Shown in pieces: positions 1 to 13,919 of a stretch of DNA of 64,000 nucleotides (positions within the stretch are counted from its first letter, which is position 1; each line of letters opens with the position of its first letter). The position numbers were made by a program, and so were the translations under genes. The notes under the pieces were generated by a model. The model made no database searches and had not been told where the DNA came from. It saw only the letters and a program-made list of their open reading frames with translations. The DNA comes from Alopecurus myosuroides (lineage: Eukaryota > Streptophyta > Magnoliopsida > Poales > Poaceae): assembly GCA_028641055.1 (NCBI GenBank), contig CM054060.1, positions 61,409,371-61,473,370 of the forward strand, read 5' to 3'.

Positions 1-1212
1 GGATTAAACCTACATGAGGGGTGTGGCCAAGGAGGGACAGCTGCAGCCCCCATGGGCTCCACAAGGCCCATGCGGTTGTACCCCTTTTGGTCTCCCTCCA
101 TTTCCCCCTAATGGGCATGTTTTGCCTAGAAGGCCCATTAGTGTCATAAATGCATTTAGAAACAAAATAAAATGTTAATTACACTAATTAATAATAAATA
201 TACATTTCTTATTTATTTCGAGTCCCGGGACGCCTTTCGGCACCCTCCGATCTCCATCGGGCATTTCTGCCTTTATCCCGATACACCTTCGGAACTCTCC
301 GATCTCTACCGGATAAATACCAGAATGATCTGTCTCTCTTTATTATTCTCTTTGGTACTATGATCACTCTTAAACATTGTCTACCGTTAACTGTGACACC
401 CTACAGTTCGGGCTACTCTAGACATGGCTGAGACACCTCTTCGACTAATGACCAACAGTGGGGTCTGGACATCCATAATGGCCCATGTGCATCCATCGAA
501 TTTTTTGCGTCGCTTTGAACCTTAAATGTAAGTCCCCATGCTCCTTGTCTTAGTGATACTCTGTTTGTCTGAAACTTGATCTTCCGGTATCTTATACCCC
601 GTTTAGTCTCGTTACCACATAACAATTCTACTCATCCCTATGTCGTTCATCTCCGTGACCTAGTCACATGCTTGCAAGCTAATTGATGCAACTCCACCGA
701 GTCGGACCATAAGTATCTATCCGTCAATAGGATTGGCAAGTCCCGCTCTTGATGCTATGCCTCAAAATATCCCATTCATTACCCAAGAGTCACCTTTATA
801 ATCACGCTGTGATGGTGTGACGCTTGATGCTATCAAAGTAACTTCTAGGATAGCAATTAAATACCATCTCACGGTCAAAGGCTATGGTACTAGATTTTTG
901 TTATCATAACGTTGAACTTAATGACCTGGCGTCTTCATGATAAAACATAATGGGTATGAGTGAGTCACATAATTCACAAATGACATGATTCCGTTGTCAA
1001 TGGTATAAATACCCATGATCAGGAAACCTTGATCATATGTTGCCCAATGGACTAGTATAACTAGAGGATACTAGGGACCTGGTTTGTTTACATATCACAC
1101 ATGTATTAATATTTCCGCTTAACACAATTATAGCATGTTATAAACCATTATGAACATATGAGTTATGATGAAAAATCTCCTTTATATTTGCCTCTAGGGC
1201 ATAACTCCTTCA
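1..1212 (-). mobile_element. Ty1/copia 3' LTR, cut by window edge
   Basis: Read on the minus strand this LTR begins at 1212 with TGAAGGAGTTATGCCCTAGA, close to the start of BARE/Angela-type copia LTRs, and is preceded by a purine stretch (TTGGGAGGC) that fits a polypurine tract. The stretches 1-482 and about 928-1042 have a clear second copy at 6537-7131, which is the other LTR of the same element. The LTR runs out of the window on the left, so its far end and its target duplication are not visible. Family name is inference; the LTR status is well supported. Confidence 0.8.
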
Positions 1213-1262
1213 GCCTCCCAATTACACTAGAGTACAAATAATCTAGTTTGCATTTGATCTAA

Positions 1263-1340
1263 CACCATTAGCCTCTTGGTTCCTAGACCATGCATTGCTC
1301 GTGGAAAAAGAATTTTAGTCAACAAATCTGCCACACTCAG
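1263..1340 (-). pseudogene. Copia polyprotein C-terminal (RNase H) remnant
   Basis: The minus strand reads VADLLTKILFPRA, matching the VADPLTKPL motif near the end of copia reverse transcriptase/RNase H polyproteins. It lies about 60 bases from the polypurine tract, as expected for the end of a copia ORF. Stops follow quickly and no upstream frame is preserved. This is the best evidence that the 1-7131 element is copia rather than gypsy. Confidence 0.6.
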
Positions 1341-4300
1341 ATCTGTATCTTATGATGTCGGTAAAATATATATTTCGATGATGGAGTAAGAATCGAACCT
1401 TCACGTAGCATGGGCCTTGAGAGTCTAAGAGATCTTTCAAAGGACACCATACCATCTCGACAAAACCATCTAAGTCCAACCACACTTGTCACTTCTAAAG
1501 TAATACATATACTCATATACCTATGTAGATTGTGCGACAGTGCATACACATGCCACTTCGCAAGCTAACCATGTCTTTTCTCAAACAAAAGACTTATCCT
1601 AGATGAGACTTTTTGGTTTTGTGATACTTGTATCATCGTAACTCCTTACGGCAAGTCGAATTTCACTCTCACCACATAACAGAAAACATAACTTCAGTTC
1701 TCACCAGCCAGTGAAATATGTCACCACATATATAACATGAAAGAACCCATGACAAAGGCATAGAGGATGCTATACATCATTTTCTTCATTTAGTTATTGT
1801 TGACATGCCGAGATAAACTCGATATTTTTCTTAGTAATACAAGTAATAACTTCTTTTTTCCTTGCCCTATTCTGAACACCTTCAGAATGTTGTCTAGAAA
1901 AATAATCCGATTTAATGTCATTAAGCTCCTTGATCTATATACTATAGATCTAATGCCTAATAGTTTTAACTTCATTCATAGAAAATTTATACACTTAAAT
2001 AATCATTTATACTTTGCTTAGAGGATATGTATCATTCCCAATATGTCACCACATATATATCTTTCCAATATGTCACCACATATTAGTTAGGAATGATACC
2101 TAGATCCCACTCAAATATGCCACCCACATATAAGAACATGAATTTTGTTTTAGCTCCCACTCAAGTATTCCGTTCACATATAAGGTTAAGAAAAGATACT
2201 TAACTCTCACTCCCTTTCCTTTAAATGCAGGTCTCTTCATGTATTTTGGACAACTCCAAAATCCTTTTATTACACCATCAAAGTTAAGATTCCATCTTTG
2301 ATATATTTTGGTTCAGCCCATAAATGGAAAGTTGAAGGTTGCATATGTGTTTAGCATCCTTAGGATCAACAAAACATTCTTGTTGTACAACTACAACTCT
2401 TCCTTAATGTTGCCATTAGGGAACACCGTCTCTTTGTCCATCTAACAATTTATCAAATTGTATTAACTTCTAAAACAATCCTAAATAGACTTAAGCTTCG
2501 CCACTTGAGATTAAATCTCGTTGTGGTCAACTCTTTGAATTTGTCAAAAACCATTTCGTGAAAAATAAAACTTCATAGAAAGTTGTTATTCTATAATTTT
2601 CTATCATATCATAAAATTCCATTTGCTCGCAACGTCCTAGAGGCCATTTGAGAAGATCTACCCAAGTCACCACTTGGTAGTCATACATGGATTTTATCTA
2701 GGATTATATATGGCGCATAGCCATTTCTCAGACTTAGGTCCACCATATCTTCTTCGTAGTTTGTAGGCTTATAATGTTTCACCAACATGACGGTCATCAC
2801 AAGATTGCCATACCACACACAATGCGGAATGCATTCTCTTATGCCTACAATCTCAGTAAGAGTTTTAGACCGGAGTCATGATCATAACCACTAACTTCCT
2901 TCTAGAGGACGGTTACGGAACGACTTCCGCCGCGCCACTCGATGTCCGGAGAGAAATTTCAAAAACTTTGTCTTACTCTATGTTTTCTCTCACTTATACC
3001 CTTTGAAAGATACGACTTCTTGAGCAAGGTATGTTCCAACAACAAATTACCTTTGTTGTGAAAGTTGTATCCAGTTAATTTACCAGATATTATACAAAGA
3101 TGAATTTATCTGTTTTAGGTTCGAACACATCGAAAACCTAACGTAAAAGAAAATCTAGGTAAAATGCCATGTCATAACTCATATGGTACTGTCTCCACGG
3201 ATTTAGATGGTTTTCCTATTATCTAGAGTGACTGTTTTGATTCTAACATACAACTCAAATGATAATAATAATTCGATACGAGATCTTTATCGGCCACATA
3301 TTATCCAATGGATTATGGTCAGAATGTGCAAACACACCATAGCACTGTAGACTGTGGTGTACTATGCAACGTAATTTGTGAAACCCTTTTCACAAGTCTT
3401 CTGATGATATACCAAAATCATTACTCAAATCATTGTCTCCTCGATCAGCATCGCGGGAAATTGATTTTCTTATAAGTCTACTTCACTATGAACTTTTTTG
3501 AACTCGTCAAACTCTTCATACCAACGTTTCATTAAGTGGATATACACATATCAACCCAAGTCATCGTTGAAGTTTTAATTCGCTTTGAATTTGTTTGAAC
3601 TCATCAAACTTTTCAGATCAGCGTTTCATTAAGTGGATATATACATATCTACTCAAATCATTGTACTACTCGTTTGAAGTACTCATTGATCTTGCACATA
3701 TCAACATGTATTTTTCTCAATAAGTTAAAACCTGTTTCCCAAACAGAGTCTTTAGTTAGCTTTGTCCATGAAGGACAATTTGCATGTGTCAAAAGATTAA
3801 ATCTAACGAATCAAAGGTCCAGCGAGGTGGAGCCTCTTCACGCATATAACATTGAATTGACTTCAAAGAACAGTGCCACATGAGTGTGTTGTCATTACTA
3901 AGTTTATGTCTTTGTCATTAATGTTATGAATGCATGAACTACTAACAAAAATAAGAACAATCCATTCATAATCAGGGTATGATCATTAATAGATATCACT
4001 CATAAATATAGGACAACTACTTGTCACTAACACATATGAATAATTGGCTCGCTTGTGACAAGACACACTTATAATGTTCATGGTAACATGTAATTATGAA
4101 ATGTCTTATTTAAATGGTAGATGTAGAGGGAGAGTGTTGATGTTTATCACAACATCTTGCTTGTCATCATCAACACACATCGTCTCCTCGCCTTTCCAAG
4201 CCACTCAAGTAGAAAATCTTGTTTTCGTAAATCATGACTAGTATCATAACTCAGTTACTGCAACAAGCATTGGTTTAGGTAAAACATTCATAACACCTAT

Positions 4301-6035
4301 ATCATATATACCATCATCATTGATGACTTACCGGTCATCTATTTCATCTTCTGGGGTTTTCAACATAACCAATAATTCATCAAAGTGAACAATTCGCCTT
4401 GCATGATATAGTCCATGAAAAATTATCTGCAACTAGGGTGGGCGGAAATCGCAGCACCCTGTCATAAGCAAAATTGTATGTCATCTCAGACACAACGTGG
4501 CGTTTTAGTGTCATCGATCATTACTACCACATGTTCTGAGCATTCTCCTTCATTCAGAAGAAAACCTGACTCACGGTGCATACAGATCATTAAGCTCAGT
4601 GATCATTCTGAATGTTCACAATGCACGTGCACTTCACTCTCTATGGTAGAGATCATAGCATACTGGACTATGATTAAATTACCCGCACAAACTTGATAAT
4701 CTAATAATCTCTTTGTTAGTGGAATCTCTGATTTTAATTTCCAAATTATCCGCATGAACTTGATAAATCAAATTTTCTCTTTGTTAACGGAATCTCTAGA
4801 CTTATCTCCTAACGAGTATTGTATCATATAGAGATAAAATGTTGAATATGGAGTATCCTCAAGCTATGATACAAAACTACGAAGTTGGATCCACCTTTTA
4901 AGTTTCTCAATCACATGAATTCATCTAAGTTTAAGAGAGTTACAGAACAAGGTTTTGTCTACAAAAGTTTTGCAAAGACATTTAATACTATGTTCATAAT
5001 ACTAGGTTCATGTTTTAAAATATATGACATGCATATATAACATAAACTCCCACTTAAACGAACATCCCTCACTTCGTTTAGTGATCACACGACCCCCATA
5101 TACCACACCTCCCCCGATCGTCACGCGGCCATTGGTGTAGCTTCAGTGGTAGACAAAATATGTCGGTTGCATCGTTCATGCAACTCGTGCTCGACCTTTT
5201 GGCATTCTGTGTTCTCAGGCCATGTCTGTACATTCTAGACTCGCCAACTTAACATTAGTGTATCTGGATGTGCATAACATTGCTTGCACTCGCCGTGTGC
5301 GAATACAGAAGGAAGTACCTGATCGTCACGACCCACTTTCCTACTACATACTTTCTTGTCGGTGCCACACTAAGGGAGAACACTTACATTAAAATTAAAA
5401 GAGAGATCATCATTTATATCTACCGTCGTATATATCATAATATAGTGTGAGATATATAGATGCATATAATATCCACACAATAAGATCAAATGAAAGAGTA
5501 AAAATTGATATGATATGGTCGTCTCGCCTTGATCTCCATCGTGCGATCCTAAACAGAACCAGGTCCTCGATGCCTCCACATGAAAAGGTTAGTCCAAACA
5601 ATTCATAAACTCACCTTTACCATATCATATCCTTTTCCTCCTGCAACATAAAGTTAGACGCTTCTTCTTTATATTTATGCAAGTTTTATGTGTGGGGCGG
5701 TCACAAGAAGAATCGTTTCTTACCTACAAACCTGCAACCACAACACTGATCAACTAGTTATTTTTTACATATCCCTTTCGGGCCTCCCATTGTAAATGCC
5801 AAGACATCTATTGTAAGAGAAACTGACACCCTCAAAGTTGCGTATGTGGTACAAGCCACATGTCATTTGCAATGCCGGTCTCTCGTACGGAGTACACGTA
5901 AGGTTGTCTTCGGGCCACTGTCATCAAACAATGCCAACATCATGAACAAGTACACGCTAGGAGGTAACAACTACGAGATCGATGCCCACAATCAACACGA
6001 GTTCTAACCGTACTTCTATATCTATGCATATATCG

Positions 6036-6047
6036 GATCTGATACCA
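6036..6047 (-). other. Primer-binding site (initiator Met tRNA type)
   Basis: The minus strand reads TGGTATCAGATC seven bases inside the 5' LTR end. This is one base off TGGTATCAGAGC, the plant initiator-Met tRNA primer site used by copia elements. It fixes the element's orientation as minus. Confidence 0.7.
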
Positions 6048-6054
6048 CTAAAAG

Positions 6055-7131
6055 TGTTTTGTAGTAGGACAAAAATCCTAGCAACGATAACTGAAACTAG
6101 CCAGAATCTACTATTATGCAAATATAGAGTAACGGAGGAAGAACGAAAACCATACCCTTGAAGACAGAAAGCGGGGATTACCCTCCCGTACAAGGGTTGT
6201 CGATGAAGACGGGGAAGTTGATCATGGGGTCGAGGAGTTGTTCTGTGACTTGTTCCCCAAGTGTTGCACCTCGTGGTATTACACACATACGGTGTAGACT
6301 ATCACCTTCGGTCTACGTCCCAGCGAAGGTTGCGGAAATAGAGCGATGTACCGAAGACTAATAGCATGGCGGTGTGCTTATAGTGGAGAATTTCAACTCT
6401 TAGCATAGCTCCAAAGAGAACCACGGTTGGAGAAGAGAGAAAAGAGAGATATTGATTGATGGGAGAAAAGGGGAGGAAGGCTCCCTTTATATAGTGGGAG
6501 GAGGGGAGCCAACTGCCTTTCCTACCCCATGTGAGACTAAACCCAAATGAGGGGTGTGGCCAACAAGGGGCAGACGCAGCCCCCATGGCCCCACAAGGCC
6601 CATGCGGCTGGACCCCTTTTGGTTCCCTAATGGCCCTCTTTTTCCCGGAAGGCCCATTAGTGAGATAAATAAATTTAAAATAAAATAAAAAATACTATTT
6701 AATTATTAACTTCACTAATTAATAATAAATATACATTTCTGATTTATTCCGTGTCCCGGAACCTCTTCTGGCACTCTCCGATCTCCATCGGCATTTCTCC
6801 CTTTATCCTGATACACCTTCGAAACTCTCTGATCTCTATCGGATAAATACCAGAAAGATTTTGGATATCTTTATTATTCTCTTCGGTACTAAGATCACTC
6901 TTAAACATTATCTACCCTTAAGTGTGACACCCTATAGTTCGGGCTACTCCATACATGGCCGAGACACCTCTCCGACCAATGACCAATAGTGGGATCTGGA
7001 CATCCATAATGGCCTCGACCTTGTCATGATAAAATATAATGGGTGTGAGTTCATCACATCATTCACCAACTGCATGACTCCATTGTCAATGGTATAAATA
7101 CCCATGATCAGGAAACCTTGATCATATGTTG
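6055..7131 (-). mobile_element. Copia 5' LTR with internal deletion
   Basis: This is the partner of the LTR at 1-1212. 6537-7016 aligns with 1-482, then the sequence jumps to the equivalent of about 928, so roughly 445 bases are missing. It stops at the equivalent of 1042, so the outer 170 bases of the LTR are also missing. 6055-6536 corresponds to LTR sequence lying left of the window. The divergence and deletions show an old insertion. Confidence 0.75.
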
Positions 7132-7354
7132 GACAACGTTACATCCGTGTCTTCGCGTGCTTCCATTATCGGTTACCACGTTCCCTCTCCTTTACTTTGT
7201 GCCTGTATGGTGTTTATTGTTATTCTTGTCATGTAGGTAAATTCACCTAGTTGCATATTTAGATAATTTACCTTTGTGTCAAGCCTTAATTTGAAGAAAA
7301 ATTAAAATTGGTCGTAGCACCTATTCACCCCCTCTATAGGTGCCCATACTATCC
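7132..7354 (+). mobile_element. Copia LTR 3'-end fragment
   Basis: The stretch ending in cacctattcacccc...ctataggtg, followed by ccgttca, resembles the 3' end of another group of grass copia LTRs. No primer-binding site or partner LTR follows. It abuts the truncated outer end of the previous LTR, so one may have been inserted or recombined into the other. Identification rests on remembered similarity only. Confidence 0.4.
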
Positions 7355-7685
7355 GTTCAGCATATTAGCCTCTTGGTTTTTACATTGAGCTGAAGTTGCA
7401 CCCTTGAAGTATCAAATAGGTTTATAGCATCTTCATGAGAGGGCATCAATTAAATGTGAAGTATCATCCTCAACTTTTAGGGTCCATGTTATACAAGTGG
7501 TCACATGCAATGGCTGATTTACCGTTGGAATTTTGTCTATGAGTAATTGAGTGAAATTCTTCATGACAACTGGATTGACATCTCCTGAGCTCTAAGGAGA
7601 AATGGAGGAACATGCATGAAGCCTTTTAGACATAGATCTTCAACCTATATCTTGATTCAAGATAGGGTGCAAGGATAAAATGACT
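7355..7685. other. Unassigned AT-rich spacer
   Basis: No reading frame, repeat or recognisable element is seen here. It is the left flank of the large solo LTR; the same host sequence resumes at 13915. Confidence 0.5.
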
Positions 7686-7690
7686 ATATC
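7686..7690. repeat. Target-site duplication ATATC (left)
   Basis: ATATC directly precedes the solo LTR and recurs at 13915-13919 directly after it. Confidence 0.8.
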
Positions 7691-10600
7691 TAGAACAACC
7701 CAATTTTTGGAAGACAGGAAAAACTTGTTTTCAATAACCCAAAAATCAGGGCCAACAAAATCTTTTTGATATGTTTGACAAATGCGTGTGTGTCTTTTCT
7801 ATTTTCTTGTTGTTTGTGTTTTTGTTTGTGTTTGTTAACACCTAACATTAAAACCAATAATCATAACTTTCTTAAAACACAACCCTTGTGATCAATTCAT
7901 GACAAGAAAGCTTATCACCTTCTTCCATCACCCTCTTTTGGCAAAAGCCTTTTTGAAAATGGTTTGATTTTACAAGGAAGCCAAAAGCCAAGTTTTTACA
8001 AAACAAAAGGTATTTCTCAAAACTATATGAAAAGTATTTTGGAGGTAATCATCTCCTACCTGTTTTCAACCAAGATGTTTTTGCAAGTATTTCAAAACCC
8101 TCTTCTCACTTCCTTCTTTTGCAAAAACCATAATTGTGGATTATATTACCTTTGTGTCTTACCTCAATTATATTATTTTGGATATATCAAGCTTTGACTT
8201 AAACTTGTTTACAAAATCCTCTTGTCATGTTGTGGCTTGATCACTACCTATAATTAACACTCGAGAAAGCATCCTGGAAATTGAATTAAAGAACTCTAAT
8301 GCTTAAGTGAATCCATTAGTCTTGTTATTACATGTTTTGTGTGACCTTATATTGTGTTTGCCTTGGAGTATTTATTTATGTTTATTGATATTTGTGTGTT
8401 GTTTTAAGTGATTAAAACCTATTAATAACAAGACCAAGCATCAATATCATATTCCATTCTATGTCTATCTCATCTTTTGTTTTCTTTAAAACTTCCAACT
8501 TTGGAGACCTGCCTTTATGTCAAATCTTGTTCTATTCATCAATGTACCATCCTGGATCTTATGATACATATCTATAACTTCCATACAATTTGTTATTTTG
8601 GATATTTAAACTCTTTGGTATCATCTTTCAAAGTCCTTTAGAAGGCATCCCAAAATAATGATCATATCCCTCTTATCTCGAAGCTTTTTGGCTATCTTCT
8701 TAAAAGTCACTCCTCATCATTTTTGAGCTCCATCAACCTACCCTTGCCATCTTCATGACCTATATACCACCTCCATATGGTCCATTTATTTCTCAATGGC
8801 CATTTCATTATTCTTCTCTCATGTATCTGGCCTATTAAATAAACCCCTGTTTTCACCCTTTTTTCACTTGGTGCCTCATATATTTTCAAAAGAGTTCTTT
8901 ATTAAAAACCGCTTTTGAGACCTATATTATATACTCTCTCATACCAACTCGAAAATATTTGTTTTAAAATTTTTTACTATTTATTATTTTCCATTTTCCA
9001 GAAGGCCAGAAATGGACTTTTAAATATTTTGTGAAGAAAAGTATTTCCTAAAATCTTGGAAAAATTCCCCAACATGTCAATGGTGATGTGGGACTTATTT
9101 ATAGAAAACAATTTGGAAGTTGTGTTGAACGGTTTGGAGAAAACATTTAAAAACAGTTTCTGCCCTTTTTGAAATTCCAAAATTTTGTGAAGAAATATTT
9201 CCAAACTCTTGAGGCCAACATCCATAGACTCCATTTTTCATCCTCTATCCAATGGGAATGATTTTTCACATATGTTCTATTCAAAATTCTGATGAAAACA
9301 AGCAAAAAACCTCACTGGTCACTCTACTCTCCAATGGGTTCATGCATGTTCTGGTCCACACACTCACTCTCTCTACCCCTCTCTTGTTCTGAGGAGTCGA
9401 AAATATCTCCCCTCACCTCATAGACAAGGTCTACCCACTCCTACCTCTCTCTCCAAGCCACCAACATGAGGACAAGGATGGTGATCACCCACCCATTTTT
9501 CTATTCCATCCCTATAAGCCATCCCCGAGTAATCCCTTGCGCCACAAGGCTCCTCTACTATCCTATGAACTCCCTGGCATACCCCCTCCCCCTTTCCTTG
9601 TCTCTTTCCTCCAAGCTCGTGCGCTGGCCATGGTGTCCAGAGCGCAATCGCCACGTCGCTCGCGTTCCAACACCTGGGCAGCATGCCGATCATCGCGGCC
9701 TTGTCTTTTATCCCCTCTAGCTCTCCAGGAACATGCCCGTGATCCTCACTTTCCCCCTCTCGATTTCCTCCCCCTCGAATCCTTGTCAAACACATGCGGG
9801 GGTCGGCATTGGCACTCGGCTCCCATTCTCCTCGAACCTCCTCCTTCGAATCCCTCTCGCCTGGAGAATCTCCTCACCTCCGTGACCCTCCCTAACACAC
9901 TCTCGCCGCCTCATTAAGCTTGAGCAAGCATGCTCGTGGCCGCCGTGGACGCCGCGCATCGAGCTTAGGCGCGGGATCGAACCAAGACTTCCCCTTACCT
10001 CAATCCTTGTCGCACCACTCTCCCTCCACCTCAATCGCACTGCCATAACAAAAGCCCCTCTGTTTGTCTCTCAATCATCGAGATCGAGCTCGAGGCTCCG
10101 CCGGTGAGCGTCTCCTCGAGCCGCTGCTCCAGGCCCTCATCGGCCATGCCATTTTCCCTCTCGATTTCCCCTTGACCTCAACAATATATTGATCCCCATG
10201 TTTTTGTTTTCTATCCATCGCAGGGACAACGCCTTCTCTGACCCCGCTCGGCCGGAGCCGAACCCGTGGAAACCCGACGCAAATGCCTTCCCTGCATGCA
10301 TTACTGGGGGCATGTGGTTTGCGGCGCCTCCCGCAACCGATTGGTTCAAGTCTCGCTTCTGGGAAGCTCTGAATCTCTCCGCAGTGAAACTCCGGCAGAG
10401 AAGACCTAACTCTGACGTCACTGTCTGTTTCCACCACCCGTTTCTGGTCGCCGCCGACGGTTGATGACGTGGTCTCCTCACAATCGACGAACCCGCATCC
10501 AACGGGTGTCTTTGAATCCTGGAGCATTGAATCTCGGTCGCTGATTTATGATCATAAGAAAGCATACCGGTTCGGCAGCACGCGCTCGCTCGCAGGCTGG

Positions 10601-13600
10601 CTTGCCTCTGCGCGGCCCATCACTCTCCAGATCTGGCCCGTTCATCATTTTTCTGCATGTTGTTTTAATATTTCCCTGTGGATCTATTTATGTCTGTTTG
10701 CTTTAATTCAAAATGAAAATTCTAACAAGTAAAAGTAGCCACACCAAAAATCAGAGTGATATATATGCATTTTCTTAACCACCTCCAACTTGCAGATCCA
10801 TGTTTGGTGAAATATTTTAAGACAACTAAAATAATTCCAAAAGCACTCATTTACACCATTTAATTAATAACTTGAGTTTTATGTATACAAAACATGCAAA
10901 CTAAATTGTTCTGAGTAGCCCTTGTTGATATCTATCTGTGGTAATTGATTTTGCGTTGACTTGAGTTGTTGAGTGAAATTTACATGCATGTTTGTTTTAT
11001 GCCAGAGGGCACTTCTGTGAATTGTTTAATTTTTTGGTGATGTATTTTGATGTGAATCCAATTGTGTTGATTTTATAGTAACTAGGAGCACCTAATTCTA
11101 GGTTTTCATGATTTTAGGATTTAGGAATAGACTTGGTGATTTATTTAGTGTTTAGCCCTTTTCTGCTCATTATTGTTATGCCTTTATTAATTATTGTGTT
11201 ATATTGTTTTTGTTATATAAATTATTCCTATCATATGTAGGATATTAATCCATGTTTGAGATGTGCTTTGAGAGTGTCACTAGAATGTTAGGATTTGTGT
11301 GTGAAAAACCACGTTTGTTAGGAGTTGTCTTATTATTTAATGTTTCCTAGCAATTAGGACTTCTTCTTGTTATTTTTATATTGTGAGCAAACCATTTTGA
11401 GTGATCGATTTAGTGGTTGTTTTGATTTTCATAGCATAGCTACTGTTATTTTAGCATATTATACCTGTTTTCATGATTGATTTGGCTCTAGATCAATTTG
11501 GCATGCCATGCTAGTTTTAGGTGTTTTCTGCCATAATAGTTATTTGTATGCTTAAATATTGATGCATTGCTTAGATTGTTATTTTGATATTACTAGCATG
11601 GCTAGGTGTTGTTTTATTTGTTATATGGATGTCATCTTATAGATCTATCATGTTAGAATAAACCTTGTTTGGTGATCTATTATGGTATGCATGTCTAAAT
11701 AGCCCCTTTTCCATCTCTAGTTTTAGTGGTTGTTTTGTTCCATGATTACTTTCATGTATTGAGTGATGCCATGCCATGTTTAGTATAGATATGCCTCTGT
11801 TATTATGTTGCTTAGCCACTGGTTATATTATTTCTCCATGTTTAGAAAAGCATGTGTTACCGTGGGCTTGTAGTATTGCTTGTTACTATTTTCCTGTGCA
11901 TGTGTAGTTATTTCTAGTTGTTTTCTTGTTATTTTGGTCATCCTCATTAATGACCAGAGATTTATTTAACCTTATTTGGGCATGTTATTAGAGTGGCACA
12001 CCCACTGGACTCATGCCATTTTGGTTTAGGATCCATAGCATCAATTCTAGTGATATTCAGGTGTATTGTCTGTGCATATTTTGCTTGTTGGTGTATACTC
12101 TAGTGTTTTGTTTTTTATTGTATTTGTTTGATGGATCGTTTGCTGTATGTTTACTTGTTAGAAAGTTCATGCCTTTGATTGGTTATTATTGGGTGTTTCC
12201 CTTTTTATTTTACGACGTTAGATATCGAAGACGGTATTATTTTCCCGGAGAGGTTTTTTATTGCAACTCTTGTTTATTTCAAGAGCAAGACCAAGACCAG
12301 TGCCAAGGCAAGCCACTATAAATGCTTTCTTGTTGATTACTTATCATTATCTATCATGCATGTTTTACTTATGAATTTTTACAAAATTTTGTTTCAAAAA
12401 CTATTTTTCTTGGTGGACTATACCACTATCTTTATTATGTATCTAATATGATTTATCCACTATATAATCTTGGTGTTACCAAGCCCTTTAGATATTTTAG
12501 TATTATCATTTAATTAACTTAAGTACCTTAGTGGACATTTCAACTTGGTGTTTTTGGAAAACATAAGCTTTGGAAAAGCCCCTAGGAAAGGTGGGACCTT
12601 GTCCGAGGGAGGTTTGTGAAGGAGGGAATGTTTTCGACTTGTTTTCCAAAAATGACACATAACCTAGTCTTCGCCAGACAACCAAGCCGTGCTTCCATGT
12701 TACCCCAATATGGGAACGGGGTCTATATAGAAGCTTTTCGGTGTTATTCCGTGTCTACCTCAAAGTGCTATAGGGGTTAGAGTCCCCCGAACCGAATTGT
12801 CGCCAGAAAGGAATAATGGGACATTCAGTGTGTGGGATTAAGTTCACCACCGGTTGCAACAGTTGGTTCTCCTTCCATGGCGGTGTGTTGTCAGGGGAAA
12901 CCGGATCGATACGGCTGACTCACTCGGTGCCGGGGAGAACAAACCCAATTGAAGAGTTAGCCATTTACTAGCACTTGCATGGTGGATAGTTAGGACCAGT
13001 TATGTGATGTTGCATACTGTCTTGGACAGTCAGTGGTTGTTCACGGCGGATGTACTAGATCTTGTGGATTGTGTACACCTCTGCAGAGCAAAACTATTCA
13101 GAATAGTCGCGCCCTCGGATATGGACAGTTGAATGGCCATGTAGCTATCATTGTGTCAACGTTTTCAAAAAGTTTGAAAAGTATATTGGAAATTGTACCT
13201 GGGAGGTACGTGGAAAGGGAAAGATTGTACCTTTGAGGTACCGGATAAATGATGATTTTGAAGATGTGATCTTCCAAGAAGTTTTGCAAAGAAAAACTTT
13301 CTTTTATTTAGCATGCTTTATGAAAACCTTGTGGACATGCTTTATCTACAATAGAAATTAAATATCTTTTGGAGTATCTTCTTCAACAAAGAAAACTAAA
13401 ACTTGTGCAACTATGATGGGTCTTAAATTTATCATGGATAGTTGAACCCTAATTACAGCCTTCCTACCACCTATATATATGCATACCTGCATGTTTGGAT
13501 TTCATTTGGGGTGTCTTGCGAGTACAATCCAATGTACTCATAATGGTTTCGTCCCTGGCTATTGTGTTAGCCAGACTTTAAGCAGAAACCCGGAGAACCT

Positions 13601-13914
13601 GAATAAGATGGTGTCGCTGACGGCTGTGCAAACTAGGAACGTCTCCGAGTCAGTAGCATGTAGGAAGTCAAGGCATGACTTGGGTTTATCACGAGTTTGT
13701 TTTGAAGACTTCCGCTGTTTAGTGTGTTTTTCTGCCCTGCGCGGCAGTTGTTTTCAACTGAGTCAGGTGACCAGTTGTGTAAGACATGTATTCGTGTAGT
13801 GGATGTTGTAATCTGCAATGCCAACTCGAGTATATTGTTCACGACTAACTGATCATGAGATCGTGAATGTATGCATACTGGAGGTCTCAGACTGCTAGTC
13901 TGGGGTCCCCCACA
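7691..13914 (+). mobile_element. 6.2-kb solo LTR (gypsy-like)
   Basis: The segment starts TAGAACAACCC (the TG end mutated to TA), ends TCCCCCACA, and is flanked by identical 5-base duplications ATATC. No primer-binding site, polypurine tract or polyprotein lies inside. Its internal composition runs AT-rich (7691-9400), GC-rich (9400-10650), AT-rich (10650-12540), then mixed (12540-13914). The 4.5-kb LTRs elsewhere in this window have the same order, so it may be a distant relative. Reading frames within the GC-rich block are not convincing genes. A solo LTR arises by recombination between the two LTRs of a full element. The orientation is inferred from the ACCC-like start. Confidence 0.75.
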
Positions 13915-13919
13915 ATATC
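13915..13919. repeat. Target-site duplication ATATC (right)
   Basis: Identical to 7686-7690; closes the solo LTR insertion. Confidence 0.8.

Larger units (their letters stand above)
1213..6054 (-). mobile_element. Degraded copia internal region
   Basis: This lies between the two copia LTRs. No long reading frame survives on either strand; the short open stretches present are chance. The only recognisable coding trace is the C-terminal end of RNase H beside the 3' LTR (separate entry). A primer-binding site sits at the 6054 end. Gag, protease, integrase and most of reverse transcriptase could not be recognised by eye, so the region is either very decayed or non-autonomous. Confidence 0.65.

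Noticed and set aside
9974..9984. A B-box-like GGTTCGATCCC on the minus strand in the 6.2-kb solo LTR
   Set aside because: No convincing A box at tRNA spacing, and it is opposite to the inferred LTR orientation, so it was not counted with the tRNA-like modules.
9418..10565. Many open frames on both strands in the GC-rich block
   Set aside because: They are inside the 6.2-kb solo LTR, overlap one another and lack domains; GC richness explains them.
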